Positions 63,325-64,000 of a stretch of DNA of 64,000 nt are shown here, piece by piece; the first letter of the stretch is position 1, and the number at the start of each line of letters is the position of its first letter. The stretch is from Bacteroidales bacterium (GTDB lineage: Bacteria; Bacteroidota; Bacteroidia; Bacteroidales; Paludibacteraceae): NCBI GenBank assembly GCA_022783865.1, contig JALFYY010000013.1, forward strand, positions 124,001 through 188,000. Direction: 5' to 3'. A program made the position numbers and the translations under genes. A model generated the notes under the pieces. The model made no database searches. It had not been told where the DNA came from and saw only the letters and a program-made list of their open reading frames with translations.

Positions 63325-64000
63325 ATGTACTTCGACGAACTACCTTTGGAAGATGAGATATTGGATGGCTTGGATGCCATGAACTTTGTGGAGTGTACGC
63401 CCGTACAAGCGGAAACGATACCTGTGATACTGGAAGGCAAAGATGTGATATCGTGCGCTCAAACCGGAACGGGCAAGACGGCGGCATATATATTGCCCCT
63501 GCTCAACAACCTGCTTACGGACAACCACGATCCGAATGCCGTCAATGCCATCATTATGGCGCCCACACGGGAACTGGCGCAACAGATTGACCAACAGATG
63601 GAAGGCTTCTCGTTCTATTTGCCTTTCTCTTCGGTATCTATCTACGGCGGCAACGACGGAGCTGCATGGGAGACACAGAAACGCGGGCTTACCCGTGGGG
63701 CAGACGTTGTGATAGCTACGCCCGGGCGACTGCTGTCGCACATGAAACTCTATCCGATTGACTTCTCGAAGGTGAAGTACTTCATACTCGACGAGGCGGA
63801 CCGTATGCTCGATATGGGCTTTTTCGATGACATTATGACCGTTGTCAAACAACTGCCCGCTACCCGTCAGAACATTCTGTTTTCGGCAACCATGCCGCAA
63901 GAGTTGCGACGTCTTGCCAAGACCTTTATGCACAATCCCGTAGAGGTAAACATAGCCGTTTCGCGTCCGCCCGAGACCATATTACAACAAGCTTATATCT
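63325..64000 (+). CDS. DEAD-box ATP-dependent RNA helicase (3' end outside window)
   Basis: The first ~225 residues from ATG 63325 are visible. Motifs in order: Q motif CTPVQAETIP, motif I AQTGTGKT, Ia PTRELAQQ, GG and TPGR, II DEAD, III SAT. The helicase C-terminal domain lies beyond the right edge. Such proteins (RhlE/DeaD type) remodel RNA and help ribosome assembly or cold adaptation. The typing to a subfamily needs the missing half. Confidence 0.93.
   Translation, partial: MYFDELPLEDEILDGLDAMNFVECTPVQAETIPVILEGKDVISCAQTGTGKTAAYILPLLNNLLTDNHDPNAVNAIIMAPTRELAQQIDQQMEGFSFYLPFSSVSIYGGNDGAAWETQKRGLTRGADVVIATPGRLLSHMKLYPIDFSKVKYFILDEADRMLDMGFFDDIMTVVKQLPATRQNILFSATMPQELRRLAKTFMHNPVEVNIAVSRPPETILQQAYI

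Overview
The window is a chromosomal segment of a Bacteroidales-type bacterium (phylum Bacteroidota). The evidence is the -7 promoter box TAnnTTTG, often with TTG or TTTG about 19-20 bp upstream and with little Shine-Dalgarno sequence. Several very large exported proteins end in type IX secretion (T9SS) C-terminal sorting domains. SecA and signal peptidase I are both long, and DUF3078, WbqC and IgGFc-binding-like proteins are present. I cannot assign a genus. No phage, insertion sequence, CRISPR array or rRNA was seen.

Layout. 1-3.9 kb: the C-terminal end of a T9SS phosphodiester glycosidase and a T9SS N-acetylmuramoyl-L-alanine amidase. 4.5-12.7 kb: secA, lgt and a DUF3078 protein on the plus strand, then fmt-HD hydrolase and nadK on the minus strand. 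13.2-20 kb: tRNA-Asp, a full paralogue of the first gene, an AmpG-like permease, pssA and a secreted endonuclease I. 20-28 kb: a three-gene surface cluster, IgGFc-like / coiled-coil OmpA / IgGFc-like. 28.2-37.1 kb: a possible structured RNA, a giant 2,535-residue T9SS protein and a small partner with a membrane-anchor tail. 37.4-42.1 kb (minus): a PIN/RelB-type toxin-antitoxin pair and the dapB-lepB-wbqC-ilvE operon. 42.3-45.7 kb: a PAP2 phosphatase, tRNA-Val, engB, a metal-chelate binding lipoprotein and a UspA-like protein. 46.4-52.2 kb: an OB-fold lipoprotein (minus), then infC-rpmI-rplT and ftsB/divIC-ruvC-pyrG. 52.4-64 kb: a 2[4Fe-4S] ferredoxin, AAA ATPase-hydrolase-PFOR, two unknown small genes, and thioredoxin-antiporter-epimerase-DEAD helicase, cut by the right edge.

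The genes fall into housekeeping operons (secretion, translation, CTP and lysine synthesis, lipoprotein maturation, recombination, pyruvate oxidation typical of anaerobes) alternating with T9SS cell-surface genes. SecA, LepB and Lgt would act in the general export route that the T9SS cargo first uses, but no T9SS machinery gene lies in the window.

The least explained structure is not coding. Fourteen short tandem arrays with a strict 11-bp period lie in seven intergenic regions. They belong to several sequence families, and some families recur at distant loci in opposite orientations. All lie downstream of genes, outside coding sequence and outside the two divergent promoter regions. Two of these loci also share a REP-like palindrome, a 15-bp dispersed word and a 7-bp tandem repeat. 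I know of no named family that matches, and I consider this the best candidate for something undescribed.
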